Source: Saprospiraceae bacterium
Lineage (GTDB): Bacteria; Bacteroidota; Bacteroidia; Chitinophagales; Saprospiraceae
Reading direction: 5' to 3'
NCBI GenBank assembly: GCA_028284395.1
Contig: JANQRV010000224.1
Coordinates: 1 to 64,000 of the forward strand
Length of the DNA: 64,000 bases
The notes beneath the pieces are model-generated. The model was given only the letters and a program-made list of their open reading frames with translations. It did no database searches and was not told the DNA's origin. Positions 8,716 to 16,920 of this stretch are shown here, in pieces. Made by a program: the position numbers and the translations under genes. Within the stretch, counting starts at the first letter, position 1. Every line of letters begins with the position of its first letter.

Positions 8716-9249
8716 ATGATAGAAGCAATCATATCTTCGAAAACGCGGATCAAACTTTTACTCAAGTTTTTTCTCAACAGCAAAACTACGGCTTACCTCC
8801 GTGGTTTAGAGTCAGAATTTGGGGAATCTACAAATGCGATCCGTATTGAACTCAATAGGCTGGAAGAGGCCGGGATGTTGTCCTCCCGTCTCGATGGGAA
8901 CAAGAAGATGTTCCAGGCAAATACCAAACATCCGTTATTCGGAGAAATTCACAACATTTTATTGAAACACGTGGGCTTTGATCGGATCATTGAAGATGTG
9001 ATCGAGCGACTGGGGAAGGTAGAAATGGTCTTTGTGTTGGGCGACTTCTCTAAGGGACTCAACAGTCAAATCGTAGACCTGATGATCATTGGCGATATTC
9101 AAAAGGAATATTTGATCCAATTGATCGACAAAGCCGAACGACTGATTCGCAGAAAGATCAGATACATTATATACAGCGAAGAAGAATTCAAAGACGTCAA
9201 CTTACAATCTTATAACCCGGAGCCATTATTACTCTGGTCGAAAGATTAA
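8716..9249 (+). CDS. Winged-helix regulator with nucleotidyltransferase-like C-terminus
   Basis: A 177-aa protein with an N-terminal winged helix-turn-helix of ArsR-like type (about residues 1-75: ISSKTRIKLLLKFFLN, then NAIRIELNRLEEAGML). The C-terminal half (VEMVFVLGDFSKG and DLMIIGDI) resembles the minimal nucleotidyltransferase fold, probably without catalysis. The frame is open back to 8644, but a promoter at 8656-8686 sits inside that extension, so I place the start at the ATG at 8716. Proteins of this build often open exopolysaccharide loci in Bacteroidota. It is 6 bp upstream of the aminotransferase gene, in one operon with the NusG-like antiterminator, so a regulatory role in expression of the glycan locus is likely but inferred. 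Confidence 0.8.
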   Translation: MIEAIISSKTRIKLLLKFFLNSKTTAYLRGLESEFGESTNAIRIELNRLEEAGMLSSRLDGNKKMFQANTKHPLFGEIHNILLKHVGFDRIIEDVIERLGKVEMVFVLGDFSKGLNSQIVDLMIIGDIQKEYLIQLIDKAERLIRRKIRYIIYSEEEFKDVNLQSYNPEPLLLWSKD

Positions 9250-9255
9250 GCAACT

Positions 9256-10392
9256 ATGGTAGACAGTAGGAACATACAAATGGTAGATTTAAAGGGTCAG
9301 TATCGTAAGATGCAAAAAGATATTGACGCCGCTGTACTGGAAGTAGTCCGGTCTGCTGCCTTCATCAATGGCCCTGCTGTTAAGTCTTTTCAATCCAACT
9401 TAGCCAGTTATCTGAACGTTGCCGAAGTCATTCCTTGCGGCAATGGGACCGACGCACTGCAGATCGCTTTGATGGCCTTGAATCTGCAGCCTGGTGATGA
9501 GGTCATCGTACCTTCTTTCACATACGTAGCTACTGCGGAGGTAATTGCGCTATTGAGATTGACGCCCGTAATGGTGGATGTCGATCCCGATACCTTCAAC
9601 ATTACCGCCGAAATCATGGAGGCGGCGATAACTCCTAAGACGAAAGCAGTAGTGCCGGTCAATCTCTTCGGACAGAGTTGCGACATGGAGCCGATCATGA
9701 AGATCGCTGATAAACACGGTCTTTACGTCATTGAAGACAATGCCCAGGCCATTGGTTCGGATTATACCTTCTCAAACGGAAGCGTGCAAAAATCCGGAAC
9801 GATTGGTCACATCGGTTGCACTTCTTTTTACCCTTCCAAGAATTTGGGAGCGTACGGTGACGGCGGAGCGATCTACACCAACGATCGTGAGTTGGGAGCC
9901 AAGATACGTATGTACGCCAATCACGGACAACAGAAGCGGTATTACCACGAGACGATTGGCGTCAATTCCCGCTTGGATTCCATTCAGGCTGCCATCCTGG
10001 ATATCAAATTAAAAAGACTGGATGAATATGCCGCTGCGCGCAACGAGGCAGCAGATCACTACGATCAGGCATTTGAAGATATAGAAGGGCTTGTTACTCC
10101 GGTGCGGGCTTCAAATGCATCTCATGTTTTCCATCAGTATACCCTGCGGGTAACCAATGGCAAGCGAGATGCGCTACAAGCTTATTTGAAGGAACACGGC
10201 ATTCCTTCCATCGTATATTATCCGGTACCCCTTTATCGGCAGAATGCCTACAAGAACTATGTGGAAGCAGGATTTAGTTGGCCGATCACTGAAGAATTAT
10301 GCCAGACCGTGCTCTCTCTGCCCATGCACTCGGAGCTGGACCTGGAAACGCTTCAGTACATTTCGGGAAAGGTTTTATCCTTTTTTCATTAA
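9256..10392 (+). CDS. DegT/DnrJ/EryC1/StrS family sugar aminotransferase
   Basis: A PLP-dependent aminotransferase of 378 aa acting on keto-sugar nucleotides. The family signature is clear: NGTDALQIALMALNLQPGDE, then VEDNAQAIG, and the Schiff-base lysine Lys195 in FYPSKNLGAYGDGGA. Length is normal for the family. The exact substrate cannot be told from sequence; 3-keto or 4-keto hexose nucleotides are both possible. It lies between the winged-helix regulator (6-bp gap) and the NusG-like gene (35-bp gap), apart from both dehydratase genes at 25646 and 51804. In principle it could stand in for the missing PseC of the nonulosonate cluster, but its distance and operon make this less likely. Confidence 0.9.
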   Translation: MVDSRNIQMVDLKGQYRKMQKDIDAAVLEVVRSAAFINGPAVKSFQSNLASYLNVAEVIPCGNGTDALQIALMALNLQPGDEVIVPSFTYVATAEVIALLRLTPVMVDVDPDTFNITAEIMEAAITPKTKAVVPVNLFGQSCDMEPIMKIADKHGLYVIEDNAQAIGSDYTFSNGSVQKSGTIGHIGCTSFYPSKNLGAYGDGGAIYTNDRELGAKIRMYANHGQQKRYYHETIGVNSRLDSIQAAILDIKLKRLDEYAAARNEAADHYDQAFEDIEGLVTPVRASNASHVFHQYTLRVTNGKRDALQAYLKEHGIPSIVYYPVPLYRQNAYKNYVEAGFSWPITEELCQTVLSLPMHSELDLETLQYISGKVLSFFH

Positions 10393-10427
10393 TTAGCTTT
10401 TGACAACAAATTATAAATCCACCAAAG

Positions 10428-10985
10428 ATGAACACTGGAACAAAATACGAGAATCACTTAGACCCCGATGAGGCCAAATGGTTCGCCGTATACACAAAAT
10501 ACAAACGGGAAAAATTGGTTTGCCGGCACCTGGAGGAAAAGGGAATTACCTCCTACGTACCACTCCAACACCATACCCGTCATTATACTCGCAAGATCAA
10601 GCAGGTTACCCTGCCACTTATCAGCTGTTATATTTTCACCAAGATCACCCGCAAGGAATACGTGCCGGTTCTGGAGACGCAAGATGTCGTAAAATTTGTG
10701 CAATTCTCCCGCAACCTGATCGCGATTCCGGAGAATGAAATCCAACTCCTGAAGCGCATTTGCGGCGAGAAATTGGATTTAGAGGTAGAGCCCTGCAGTT
10801 ATCACGTAGGTGACCATGTGGAAATTATCAGCGGCAATCTAACCGGCCTGAAAGGGAAACTACTCAGGACCGGCAAAAAGAACTTTTTAGTAGAATTGGC
10901 CCACATCGGCTATACTTTGAGAATGGAGATCGATCCGGCGATATTGAGGAAGACTTCCGGGTTGAAAACAGCTATTGCTTATTAA
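10428..10985 (+). CDS. NusG-like transcription antiterminator (UpxY/RfaH type)
   Basis: A 185-aa NusG paralogue. The NGN domain starts at KWFAVYTKYKREKLV (about residues 13-27) and contains SYVPLQ and the SCYIFTKI strand. A KOW domain follows (YHVGDHVEIISG, LTGLKGKLLRT, about 123-165). Specialised paralogues of this kind, UpxY in Bacteroides capsule operons and RfaH and LoaP elsewhere, let RNA polymerase read through terminators in long polysaccharide operons. The position here fits: it is the last gene of a small operon, and directly after it comes a 519-bp leader with several strong hairpins before the first sugar gene. The target element was not identified. There is no sign of truncation. 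Confidence 0.9.
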   Translation: MNTGTKYENHLDPDEAKWFAVYTKYKREKLVCRHLEEKGITSYVPLQHHTRHYTRKIKQVTLPLISCYIFTKITRKEYVPVLETQDVVKFVQFSRNLIAIPENEIQLLKRICGEKLDLEVEPCSYHVGDHVEIISGNLTGLKGKLLRTGKKNFLVELAHIGYTLRMEIDPAILRKTSGLKTAIAY

Positions 10986-11032
10986 GATTTGCCAGATCAA
11001 GATTTGCCAGATCTTTTAGATCTGGCAAATCT
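10984..11032 (+). repeat. 15-bp tandem plus perfect 15-bp hairpin
   Basis: AAGATTTGCCAGATC occurs twice in tandem (10984-10998, 10999-11013). The second copy forms a perfect stem, AGATTTGCCAGATCT (11000-11014) with AGATCTGGCAAATCT (11018-11032), around a TTT loop. It begins at the stop codon of the antiterminator gene. The strong stem could halt transcription, but no U-tract follows, so it is not a standard terminator. A related hairpin lies at 11224-11254. Confidence 0.75.
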
Positions 11033-11164
11033 GTGGCTGCAACAGCCTTAGCGGCTGTCTTGATGCTCTGATCCTTTGATCGTCATAACGCGTCATCGTA
11101 TAACGAAAGCGAGTAGTGGCCATCATCGCAGCATCAAATGGGCCGTCAAGGCCCATGAAGCATC
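11033..11164. repeat. Paired 35-bp hairpin element, copy 2
   Basis: Hairpins at 11033-11067 (minus) and 11130-11164 (plus) repeat the design of the element at 2465-2596. The flank AGCATCAA, a 7-bp stem and a 5-nt loop are kept, with stems GACAGCC/GGCTGTT and ATGGGCC/GGCCCAT. The 97-bp spacing of starts is identical to copy 1. The block TGGCCATC just before the right hairpin is also shared. The right hairpin is nearly identical (33 of 35) to the left hairpin of copy 1. Confidence 0.8.
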
Positions 11165-11223
11165 ACAGCATCACAGATACAGAGACATAGACCAATAATC
11201 GGAATAAAAAACGTCATGACTTT

Positions 11224-11254
11224 GATTTGCCAGATCTCCAAGATCTGGTAAATC
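11224..11254 (+). repeat. GATTTGCCAGATCT hairpin, second copy
   Basis: GATTTGCCAGATCT (11224-11237) pairs with AGATCTGGTAAATC (11241-11254) around a CCA loop, with one G-U pair. It is the same family as the stem at 11000-11032. No U-tract follows. Confidence 0.65.
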
Positions 11255-11504
11255 TGCACGACGTACATACCAAAAAACTTGAAATTAGTGTACGGCGTCA
11301 TCCGGGAGATGACACGGTATTGTAGCGTCTATCTAGGAAATGTGGTCCCTGCGACTCATTAAAGGCGAAGCCGTATCTCTACTCCCAAATAAAGCCCGCT
11401 AATTGGCAACAGTTTCATCCACAATTACGTACTAACCATCATCCAACGTCTGCGCACCAGTTTCCCGCTTACGGCTCACTACGCATCACATAACATCATA
11501 AATT

Positions 11505-12800
11505 ATGCATCAAGGACTGCTGGCAAAAGAAAAGAAAATTTCCGTTATCGGATTAGGATATGTAGGACTTCCATTGGCACTTGAATTCGCCAAGAAGTTC
11601 AGTGTTGTTGGTTTCGATATCAATGAGCAACGTGTGGAGATGATGAAGAATGGAGAGGATCCCTCCAAGGAATTGGAGTCTGAAGCTTTTGAAGACAAAG
11701 ACATCCTCTTTACCGCGAATCCGGACGACCTGAAACAGGCTCATTTTCATGTGGTGGCAGTACCTACTCCCATCGATGGCCACAACAACCCCAATTTGCG
11801 CCCCCTCTTGGGTGCGTCTAAAACCGTAGGTGCCATCCTTAAAAAGGGTGATTACGTCATTTACGAATCCACGGTTTACCCCGGTTGTACCGAAGAGGAC
11901 TGCGTGCCGATCCTGGAAGAAGAATCTGGTTTGAAGTTCAACCGGGATTTCAAAGTGGGATACTCGCCCGAACGCATCAACCCGGGCGACAAAGAGCACA
12001 CCGTTGCCAAAATCCTAAAGATCGTGTCGGGCAGTGACGACGAATCACTCGAAGAAATCGCCAATGTTTACGGCGAAGTGATCACTGCCGGCATTTACAA
12101 AGCCAATGGCATCAAGGTTGCAGAAGCAGCGAAGGTAATCGAAAACACCCAGCGCGATCTCAACATTGCTTTCATGAACGAGCTGTCGGTCATTTTCGAC
12201 AAAATGAACATCGATACTAAGTCCGTCCTGGAAGCGGCCGGAACGAAATGGAACTTTCTGAAGTTCTCTCCTGGCTTGGTCGGCGGCCATTGCATCGGCG
12301 TAGATCCCTATTACTTGCTACATAAATCGAAACAATTAGGTTATACCCCCCAAATCATTACCAGTGGCCGGAAGATCAATGATGAAATGCCGGCCCATAT
12401 TTCTAAAAGACTGGTACAGTTACTGATTCAAAGAGGAAAAAACCCGGGCGATTCCAAAGTCCTCGTCATGGGAATTACCTTCAAAGAAAATGTAGCCGAC
12501 ATAAGAAATTCCAAAGTTGCAGACCTCGTTAAAGAACTCATGCAATTTTCCATAAATGTGCACTTAGTGGACCCCCACGCCTCCCCGAACGAAATTGCAC
12601 ACGAATACAGATTAACCTTGATGGACAAACCCGCTAATGATTACGACGCCGTAATTGTAGCGGTCGCCCACGATGAATACAAAGTTCTGGACATGGATTA
12701 TTTCAAATCCTTAATGAACGGCCAGCCCATATTCTTCGACCTCAAGGGAATCTACGAAAATGCAGCGGCCAACAACGGTCTGACCTATTGGAGATTATAG
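11505..12800 (+). CDS. UDP-N-acetylhexosamine/hexose 6-dehydrogenase (TviB/WbpO-like)
   Basis: A nucleotide-sugar dehydrogenase of 431 aa that oxidises C6 of a UDP-sugar to a uronate with two NAD+. The N-terminal Rossmann motif is VIGLGYVGLPLALEFA, the catalytic Cys263 lies in GGHCIGVDPYYL, and the C-terminal domain has GITFKENVADIRNSK. The overall pattern is nearer the TviB/WbpO/CapL group (UDP-GalNAc or UDP-GlcNAc dehydrogenases) than plain UDP-glucose dehydrogenase, but substrate is not certain from sequence. It is the first sugar gene after the hairpin leader and lies 18 bp before an epimerase, a pairing common in uronate-containing capsule loci. Confidence 0.9.
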   Translation: MHQGLLAKEKKISVIGLGYVGLPLALEFAKKFSVVGFDINEQRVEMMKNGEDPSKELESEAFEDKDILFTANPDDLKQAHFHVVAVPTPIDGHNNPNLRPLLGASKTVGAILKKGDYVIYESTVYPGCTEEDCVPILEEESGLKFNRDFKVGYSPERINPGDKEHTVAKILKIVSGSDDESLEEIANVYGEVITAGIYKANGIKVAEAAKVIENTQRDLNIAFMNELSVIFDKMNIDTKSVLEAAGTKWNFLKFSPGLVGGHCIGVDPYYLLHKSKQLGYTPQIITSGRKINDEMPAHISKRLVQLLIQRGKNPGDSKVLVMGITFKENVADIRNSKVADLVKELMQFSINVHLVDPHASPNEIAHEYRLTLMDKPANDYDAVIVAVAHDEYKVLDMDYFKSLMNGQPIFFDLKGIYENAAANNGLTYWRL

Positions 12801-12818
12801 TACTTTTCAAAGTTTCTA

Positions 12819-13877
12819 ATGAAGATATTAATCACCGGTACGGCAGGTTTCATCGGGTTCCATCTGGCCAATCGCCTGATGGAAAGGGGAGATGAAGTAA
12901 TGGGCCTCGACTGTATCAACGACTACTACGACGTCAATCTGAAATACGACCGACTGGCCTACGCCGGCATCGAGCGATCACAAGTCGAATACGGCAAAGT
13001 AGTCCAGAGCAATAAACACAAAAATTACCGTTTCATCCAATTGAAACTGGAAGACCGCGAGGCACTCCATCAATTGTTTGCAACCGAAAAGTTCGATGCC
13101 GTATGTAATTTGGCAGCACAGGCCGGTGTCAGGTACAGCCTCGTCAACCCCTATGCCTACATCGATAGCAACATCATCGGCTTCGTCAACATCCTGGAAG
13201 CTTGTCGCCACAACGAAGTAGGGCACCTGGCCTACGCCAGCAGCTCCAGCGTATATGGCCTCAGCAAACAAATGCCTTTTTCAACTTCCAACAACGTGGA
13301 CCATCCCATGTCGCTCTACGCCGCCAGCAAAAAGAGCAACGAACTAATGGCCCACACCTACAGTCATTTGTTTGGCGTACCAACTACAGGTCTGCGATTC
13401 TTCACCGTATATGGTCCCTGGGGCCGCCCCGACATGGCCTTATTCCTCTTCGCCAAAGCCATGCTCGAAGACCAACCCATCAAGGTCTTCAACCATGGCA
13501 ACATGAAGCGGGATTTTACCTACGTCGCCGACATCGTCGAAGGCATCACCCGGGTAATCGACAATCCGCCAAAAGGAAATCCCAATTGGTCAGGATTACA
13601 ACCCGATCCATCAACATCAACGGCACCCTACAAGGTCTACAACATCGGCAACCAAAACCCCGTAGCCCTCATGAGCTTCATCGAAGCCATCGAAAAGAAA
13701 CTGGGTATCGTGGCCAAGAAAAATATGATGCCCATGCAACCCGGCGACGTGGAAGCCACTTCAGCCGATGTCTCCGACCTGGTGGAAGACCTGGGCTATC
13801 GTCCGGACACCCCCAACCAGGAAGGCATCGATCAGTTCGTTGACTGGTATACTGCCTACTACAAAGTCATGGTCTAA
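12819..13877 (+). CDS. UDP-glucuronate 4-epimerase-like SDR
   Basis: An extended short-chain dehydrogenase of 352 aa. It has the Rossmann motif GTAGFIGFHLA, the substrate-recognition segment DCINDYYDVNLKYDRL typical of UDP-glucuronate 4-epimerases (CapI/LspL), the serine motif SSSSVYG, and the catalytic pair Tyr167 and Lys171 (YAASK). It probably interconverts UDP-glucuronate and UDP-galacturonate or the corresponding N-acetyl uronates made by the upstream dehydrogenase. The 18-bp gap to that gene indicates one transcript. A small ACCTCC/GGAGGT hairpin follows the stop codon immediately. Confidence 0.88.
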   Translation: MKILITGTAGFIGFHLANRLMERGDEVMGLDCINDYYDVNLKYDRLAYAGIERSQVEYGKVVQSNKHKNYRFIQLKLEDREALHQLFATEKFDAVCNLAAQAGVRYSLVNPYAYIDSNIIGFVNILEACRHNEVGHLAYASSSSVYGLSKQMPFSTSNNVDHPMSLYAASKKSNELMAHTYSHLFGVPTTGLRFFTVYGPWGRPDMALFLFAKAMLEDQPIKVFNHGNMKRDFTYVADIVEGITRVIDNPPKGNPNWSGLQPDPSTSTAPYKVYNIGNQNPVALMSFIEAIEKKLGIVAKKNMMPMQPGDVEATSADVSDLVEDLGYRPDTPNQEGIDQFVDWYTAYYKVMV

Positions 13878-13894
13878 ACCTCCTCCTCGGAGGT
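13878..13894 (+). repeat. Hairpin with CCTCGGAGG motif after epimerase
   Basis: ACCTCC (13878-13883), loop TCCTC, GGAGGT (13889-13894) directly follow the stop codon and contain the same CCTCGGAGG 9-mer as the left edge of the window. There is no U-tract, so I do not call a terminator. Confidence 0.5.
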
Positions 13895-13998
13895 GTTAAA
13901 CCCCAACAAGGTAAAGATACCTAACCCAGCGCAAGCATAGCAAAAAATACTTATCCAGCGAGATAGAGGAACTAACATTCGATCCTCCAAAAAAACCG

Positions 13999-14006
13999 TA
14001 CATTTG
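13999..14006 (+). promoter_or_regulatory. Candidate -7 box before CpsB gene
   Basis: TACATTTG matches TAnnTTTG, 23 bp before the ATG at 14030. The -33 TTTG is not evident at 19-21 bp upstream, so this is tentative. Confidence 0.35.
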
Positions 14007-14029
14007 CGGTTTAAATCGCTTTATCATAC

Positions 14030-14764
14030 ATGTTCAACTTCTTCTCAAAAAAGAAAGGAAGTCGCACCGACTTTTCCTTTCTAGGCACCGACCTTCACTC
14101 CCACTTAATACCCGGCATCGACGATGGTGCCCAAACCCTGGAAGACAGCCTAACCCTCATCAAAGGCCTCCAGGACCTCGGCTACAACAAGATCATCACC
14201 ACCCCCCACGTCATGATTGACATGTATCCGAACAAAAGAACCGACATCCTACAACGTCTGGAAGAATTAAAAAAGGCCCTATCCAAGGCCAACATCCATA
14301 TCCAAATAGAAGCCGCCGCCGAATACATGCTGGACGACGGTTTCGACGATTTAATCGACAACCAAGAATTCTTAACCTTCGGACGCAACTACGTCCTTTT
14401 CGAAACGTCCATGATTTCGCGCCATCCCGGCCTGGAGGACTACGTTTTCAAAATGCGAACCAAAGGATACACCCCATTACTCGCTCATCCCGAAAGATAC
14501 GTCTACATGAAAGACGACTTCAGTAAATACGAGCGACTAAGGGATATGGGATGCCTGTTTCAGCTCAACATCCTGTCTCTCATCGGCTACTACGGAGCCG
14601 CCTCCAGAAAGATCGCCATCCAACTACTAAAAGAAAGAATGGTGGATTTTTTAGGGACGGATCTGCATCATGAACGGCATCTTGAAAAGCTGCAGACTGT
14701 TTTGGATAATAATAAAGTGAATTTGCTCTTAAGTGATTATGAGTTTATGAATGGTTCGCTTTGA
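14030..14764 (+). CDS. CpsB/CapC-type tyrosine-protein phosphatase
   Basis: A 244-aa PHP-fold phosphatase of the CpsB/YwqE family, which removes phosphate from the tyrosine cluster of the Wzc-type kinase and so controls chain length and export. The metal motif DLHSHLIPGIDDG (21-33, with His23 and His25) opens the domain. EAAAEYML, LAHPERY and a final DLHHER also match the family. Its target is likely the Tyr-Gly tails of the two Wzc proteins encoded at 22444 and 55786. It is followed by a 420-bp inverted-repeat element, which separates it from wza. It probably has its own promoter. Confidence 0.9.
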   Translation: MFNFFSKKKGSRTDFSFLGTDLHSHLIPGIDDGAQTLEDSLTLIKGLQDLGYNKIITTPHVMIDMYPNKRTDILQRLEELKKALSKANIHIQIEAAAEYMLDDGFDDLIDNQEFLTFGRNYVLFETSMISRHPGLEDYVFKMRTKGYTPLLAHPERYVYMKDDFSKYERLRDMGCLFQLNILSLIGYYGAASRKIAIQLLKERMVDFLGTDLHHERHLEKLQTVLDNNKVNLLLSDYEFMNGSL

Positions 14765-15278
14765 GGTGGTGTTCTAATGAACCCTATTTCTTGTGGAATC
14801 GTATCACCCCTTGAGAGTAACTTTATTTCCAAAATTGTGGGGCTTTGTTTTTTGCCTGCGGCAAAGTTTGCTTGTTCTTTTTTTCATTGCCAAAAAAAGA
14901 ACCAAAAAAGTCTAGAAAAAATCAATCCCTGCCTGAACTGCGTTCACGTAGGCAGGTCCTCCGGGGATTTTTTCGGGCCAACGCACGTGTGGGTATGGGA
15001 TACACTAAGGCTACTTTGTAGCCTCTGACGTGTGAGGGTGTGAGACTGAGTAGGACAGCTGTAAGCACGGCTGATAGAACAGCTGCCCTACTCAGCCCCA
15101 CACCCTCAAAAGAAGGCTTTTAGAGCCGCCGTTCACACTCACACCGCGGGATGCCAGAAAAGTTCCGCGGAGCATTGGAAGTTTTCTAGACCTTTTTGGT
15201 ACTTTTTGGGGCAATGCCAAAAAGTACAACCCCCATTGCCGTAGGCAACAAACAAACAATCCCATAAACAACATTACT
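14765..15278. other. Intergenic region filled by inverted-repeat element
   Basis: The 514-bp gap between the phosphatase and wza has no convincing gene. An 83-codon frame at 14777 runs through repeat arms and is rejected. Almost all of it is the large imperfect inverted repeat described in its own entry. No promoter box for wza was found. Confidence 0.6.
14841..15262. repeat. 420-bp imperfect inverted-repeat element
   Basis: The outer arms 14841-14919 and 15182-15262 are inverted relatives sharing CATTGCC, ACCAAAAA and GTCTAGAAAA blocks. At the centre a 29-bp stem pairs 15034-15062 with 15079-15107. Its three non-Watson-Crick positions (15043, 15045, 15055) are all G-U on the minus strand but A-C on the plus strand, so a minus-strand RNA would pair fully. 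A smaller CCTGCCT/AGGCAGG hairpin lies at 14929-14957. The form is that of a non-autonomous mobile or REP-like element common in this phylum. Confidence 0.75.
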
Positions 15279-16055
15279 ATGAGTCTAAAAACCATAACAA
15301 TCACAACCCTAACCCTAACCATACTAGCATCCTGCGCCTCCCACGAAGACCTCGTAAACTTCAATCAAGGCCCGGAATTTCCCTATTCCCCAGCCACTAT
15401 TACCAATTTCAAACCCATTACCATACAGGGGGATGATATTTTACACATTACGGTGCATAGTATTGACCCGATTGCGGCACAGCCCTTTAATTCTTTGATG
15501 GCAACTGCCGGTGCTGGTTTGAATAGCCGGGATTTGATGGAACTCAATGGGTATTTGGTGGATAAGGATGGGAATATAGATTTCCCGGTATTGGGTAAAG
15601 TAAATATTGCAGGACTGAGCATCCAAAATGCAAAAGAGGTATTGCTTGAAAAATTACGTTTGTATTTGAAAGACCCTGTTGTAAATCTTAGATTGCTGAA
15701 CTTTAGGATCAATATAACAGGGGAGGTGAATCGTCCAGGGGTGTACTCTATCCCAAATGAAAGAGTCACAGTGCTGGAGGCACTTGGATTGGCTGGAGAC
15801 CTCACTTCCTTTGCGAATCGTTCAAGAATTCTCTTAACTAGAGAAGTGAATGGTGAACGGACCTTTGGGTACATCGACCTCAATTCTACGGAAATCTTTG
15901 ATTCCCCTTATTTTTATTTGCAACAGAACGACTATGTTTATGTGGAGCCATTACCTACTAAACTGAGCACGGTAAGGGATCCGGTGACTCGGATATTACC
16001 TTGGGTATCGGCATTTACTTCTACGGCTGCGTTTTTGATTTCTATATTACGATAA
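15279..16055 (+). CDS. wza: Wza-like outer-membrane polysaccharide export lipoprotein
   Basis: A 258-aa polysaccharide export protein. The N-terminus is a lipoprotein signal with lipobox LASC, Cys19 being the modified residue. A poly_export domain follows (QGDDILHITVHSID, about 48-61, and NGYLVDKDGNIDFPVLGKV), then an SLBB segment (FRINITGEVNRPGVYSIP). A C-terminal hydrophobic stretch (LPWVSAFTSTAAFLISIL) may span a membrane. It would form the outer-membrane channel for the polymer together with one or both Wzc proteins. It is the only Wza in the window although there are two Wzc genes, so it may serve both. It is 4 bp upstream of rfbA. Confidence 0.9.
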   Translation: MSLKTITITTLTLTILASCASHEDLVNFNQGPEFPYSPATITNFKPITIQGDDILHITVHSIDPIAAQPFNSLMATAGAGLNSRDLMELNGYLVDKDGNIDFPVLGKVNIAGLSIQNAKEVLLEKLRLYLKDPVVNLRLLNFRINITGEVNRPGVYSIPNERVTVLEALGLAGDLTSFANRSRILLTREVNGERTFGYIDLNSTEIFDSPYFYLQQNDYVYVEPLPTKLSTVRDPVTRILPWVSAFTSTAAFLISILR

Positions 16056-16059
16056 GTAA

Positions 16060-16920
16060 ATGAAAGGCATTATACTCGCTGGGGGTTCTGGTACCCGTTT
16101 ATACCCGATCACAAAGGCCATTTCCAAGCAATTGATGCCGATCTATGACAAGCCGATGATCTATTATCCCTTGTCAATCCTAATGCTGGCGGGCATTCGT
16201 GAAGTATTAATCATCACTACACCTCATGATAATCCTCAATTTCAGCGATTGTTGGGAGATGGATCGGAATTAGGTTGTAGTTTCAAATATGCCGTACAGG
16301 AAGTTCCCAATGGCCTGGCACAAGCGTTCGTGATTGGTAAAGAATTCATTGGTGAAGATACGGTGGCTTTGATATTAGGAGACAATATTTTTTATGGTGC
16401 TGGTCTGTCTCAGTTGTTACAGAAGAGTGCCCAATTAACGAAAGGAGCTAAGGTTTTTGCTTATGGGGTCAAGGACCCTGAAAGATATGGCGTTGTGGAG
16501 TTCGATCAGCATTTTAAAGTACTTTCCATTGAAGAAAAACCTAAAAAACCCAAATCAAATTTTGCGGTTCCGGGGCTGTATTTTTATGATAACGAGGTGG
16601 TTCGGATTGCTAAAGAACTTCAGCCATCCGCCCGGGGCGAATATGAAATAACGGATGTAAATAAACATTATCTAAAAGAAGAAGCCTTGACGGTCGGGCT
16701 AATGCAACGTGGCACGGCCTGGTTAGATACGGGGACATTTGATTCCTTGAGTGATGCATCGGAGTTTGTAAGAGTGATCGAAAAACGTCAGAGTAGTAAG
16801 ATTGGATGTATTGAGGAGGTAGCTTGGCGAATGGGCTTTATTGATGATGCGGCACTGCATCACATTGCAGAGAAATACATTAAGAGTGGGTATGGTTTGT
16901 ACTTAAAGGGATTATTGTAA
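16060..16920 (+). CDS. rfbA: Glucose-1-phosphate thymidylyltransferase
   Basis: RfbA (RmlA) forms dTDP-glucose from dTTP and glucose-1-phosphate. The 286-aa product has the nucleotide-binding signature [11 protein letters not shown] near the N-terminus, [11 protein letters not shown] and [13 protein letters not shown], and is full length. The partner genes for dTDP-rhamnose (rfbB, rfbC, rfbD) are not in the window; the RmlD-like protein at 26658 belongs to another cluster. So it is an orphan copy here, or the pathway is completed elsewhere. It is translationally close to wza (4-bp gap). A 32-bp tandem repeat starts directly after its stop codon. Confidence 0.95.
   Translation: MKGIILAGGSGTRLYPITKAISKQLMPIYDKPMIYYPLSILMLAGIREVLIITTPHDNPQFQRLLGDGSELGCSFKYAVQEVPNGLAQAFVIGKEFIGEDTVALILGDNIFYGAGLSQLLQKSAQLTKGAKVFAYGVKDPERYGVVEFDQHFKVLSIEEKPKKPKSNFAVPGLYFYDNEVVRIAKELQPSARGEYEITDVNKHYLKEEALTVGLMQRGTAWLDTGTFDSLSDASEFVRVIEKRQSSKIGCIEEVAWRMGFIDDAALHHIAEKYIKSGYGLYLKGLL

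Larger units (their letters stand above)
10986..11504 (+). promoter_or_regulatory. Hairpin-rich leader between antiterminator and sugar genes
   Basis: The 519-bp gap holds no gene. In order it has the 15-bp stem (11000-11032), the paired 35-bp hairpin element (11033-11164), a second GATTTGCCAG stem (11224-11254) and a small GTCATC/GATGAC hairpin (11297-11313). The last 190 bp show no obvious structure and no clear TAnnTTTG box. Given the upstream NusG-like gene, this is a plausible leader where antitermination acts. Confidence 0.45.

Noticed and set aside
9256-10392. PseC for the nonulosonate cluster
   Set aside because: It is an aminotransferase of the right superfamily but lies 15 kb away in a regulatory operon, so the assignment is not supported, though not excluded.
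10984-11254. Intrinsic terminators after the antiterminator gene
   Set aside because: The stems are strong but none is followed by a run of T, so a standard terminator call is not supported.
14777-15028. 83-codon open frame after the CpsB gene
   Set aside because: It lies inside the arms of the 420-bp inverted repeat and reads low-complexity Phe/Lys-rich sequence from the homopolymer tracts.
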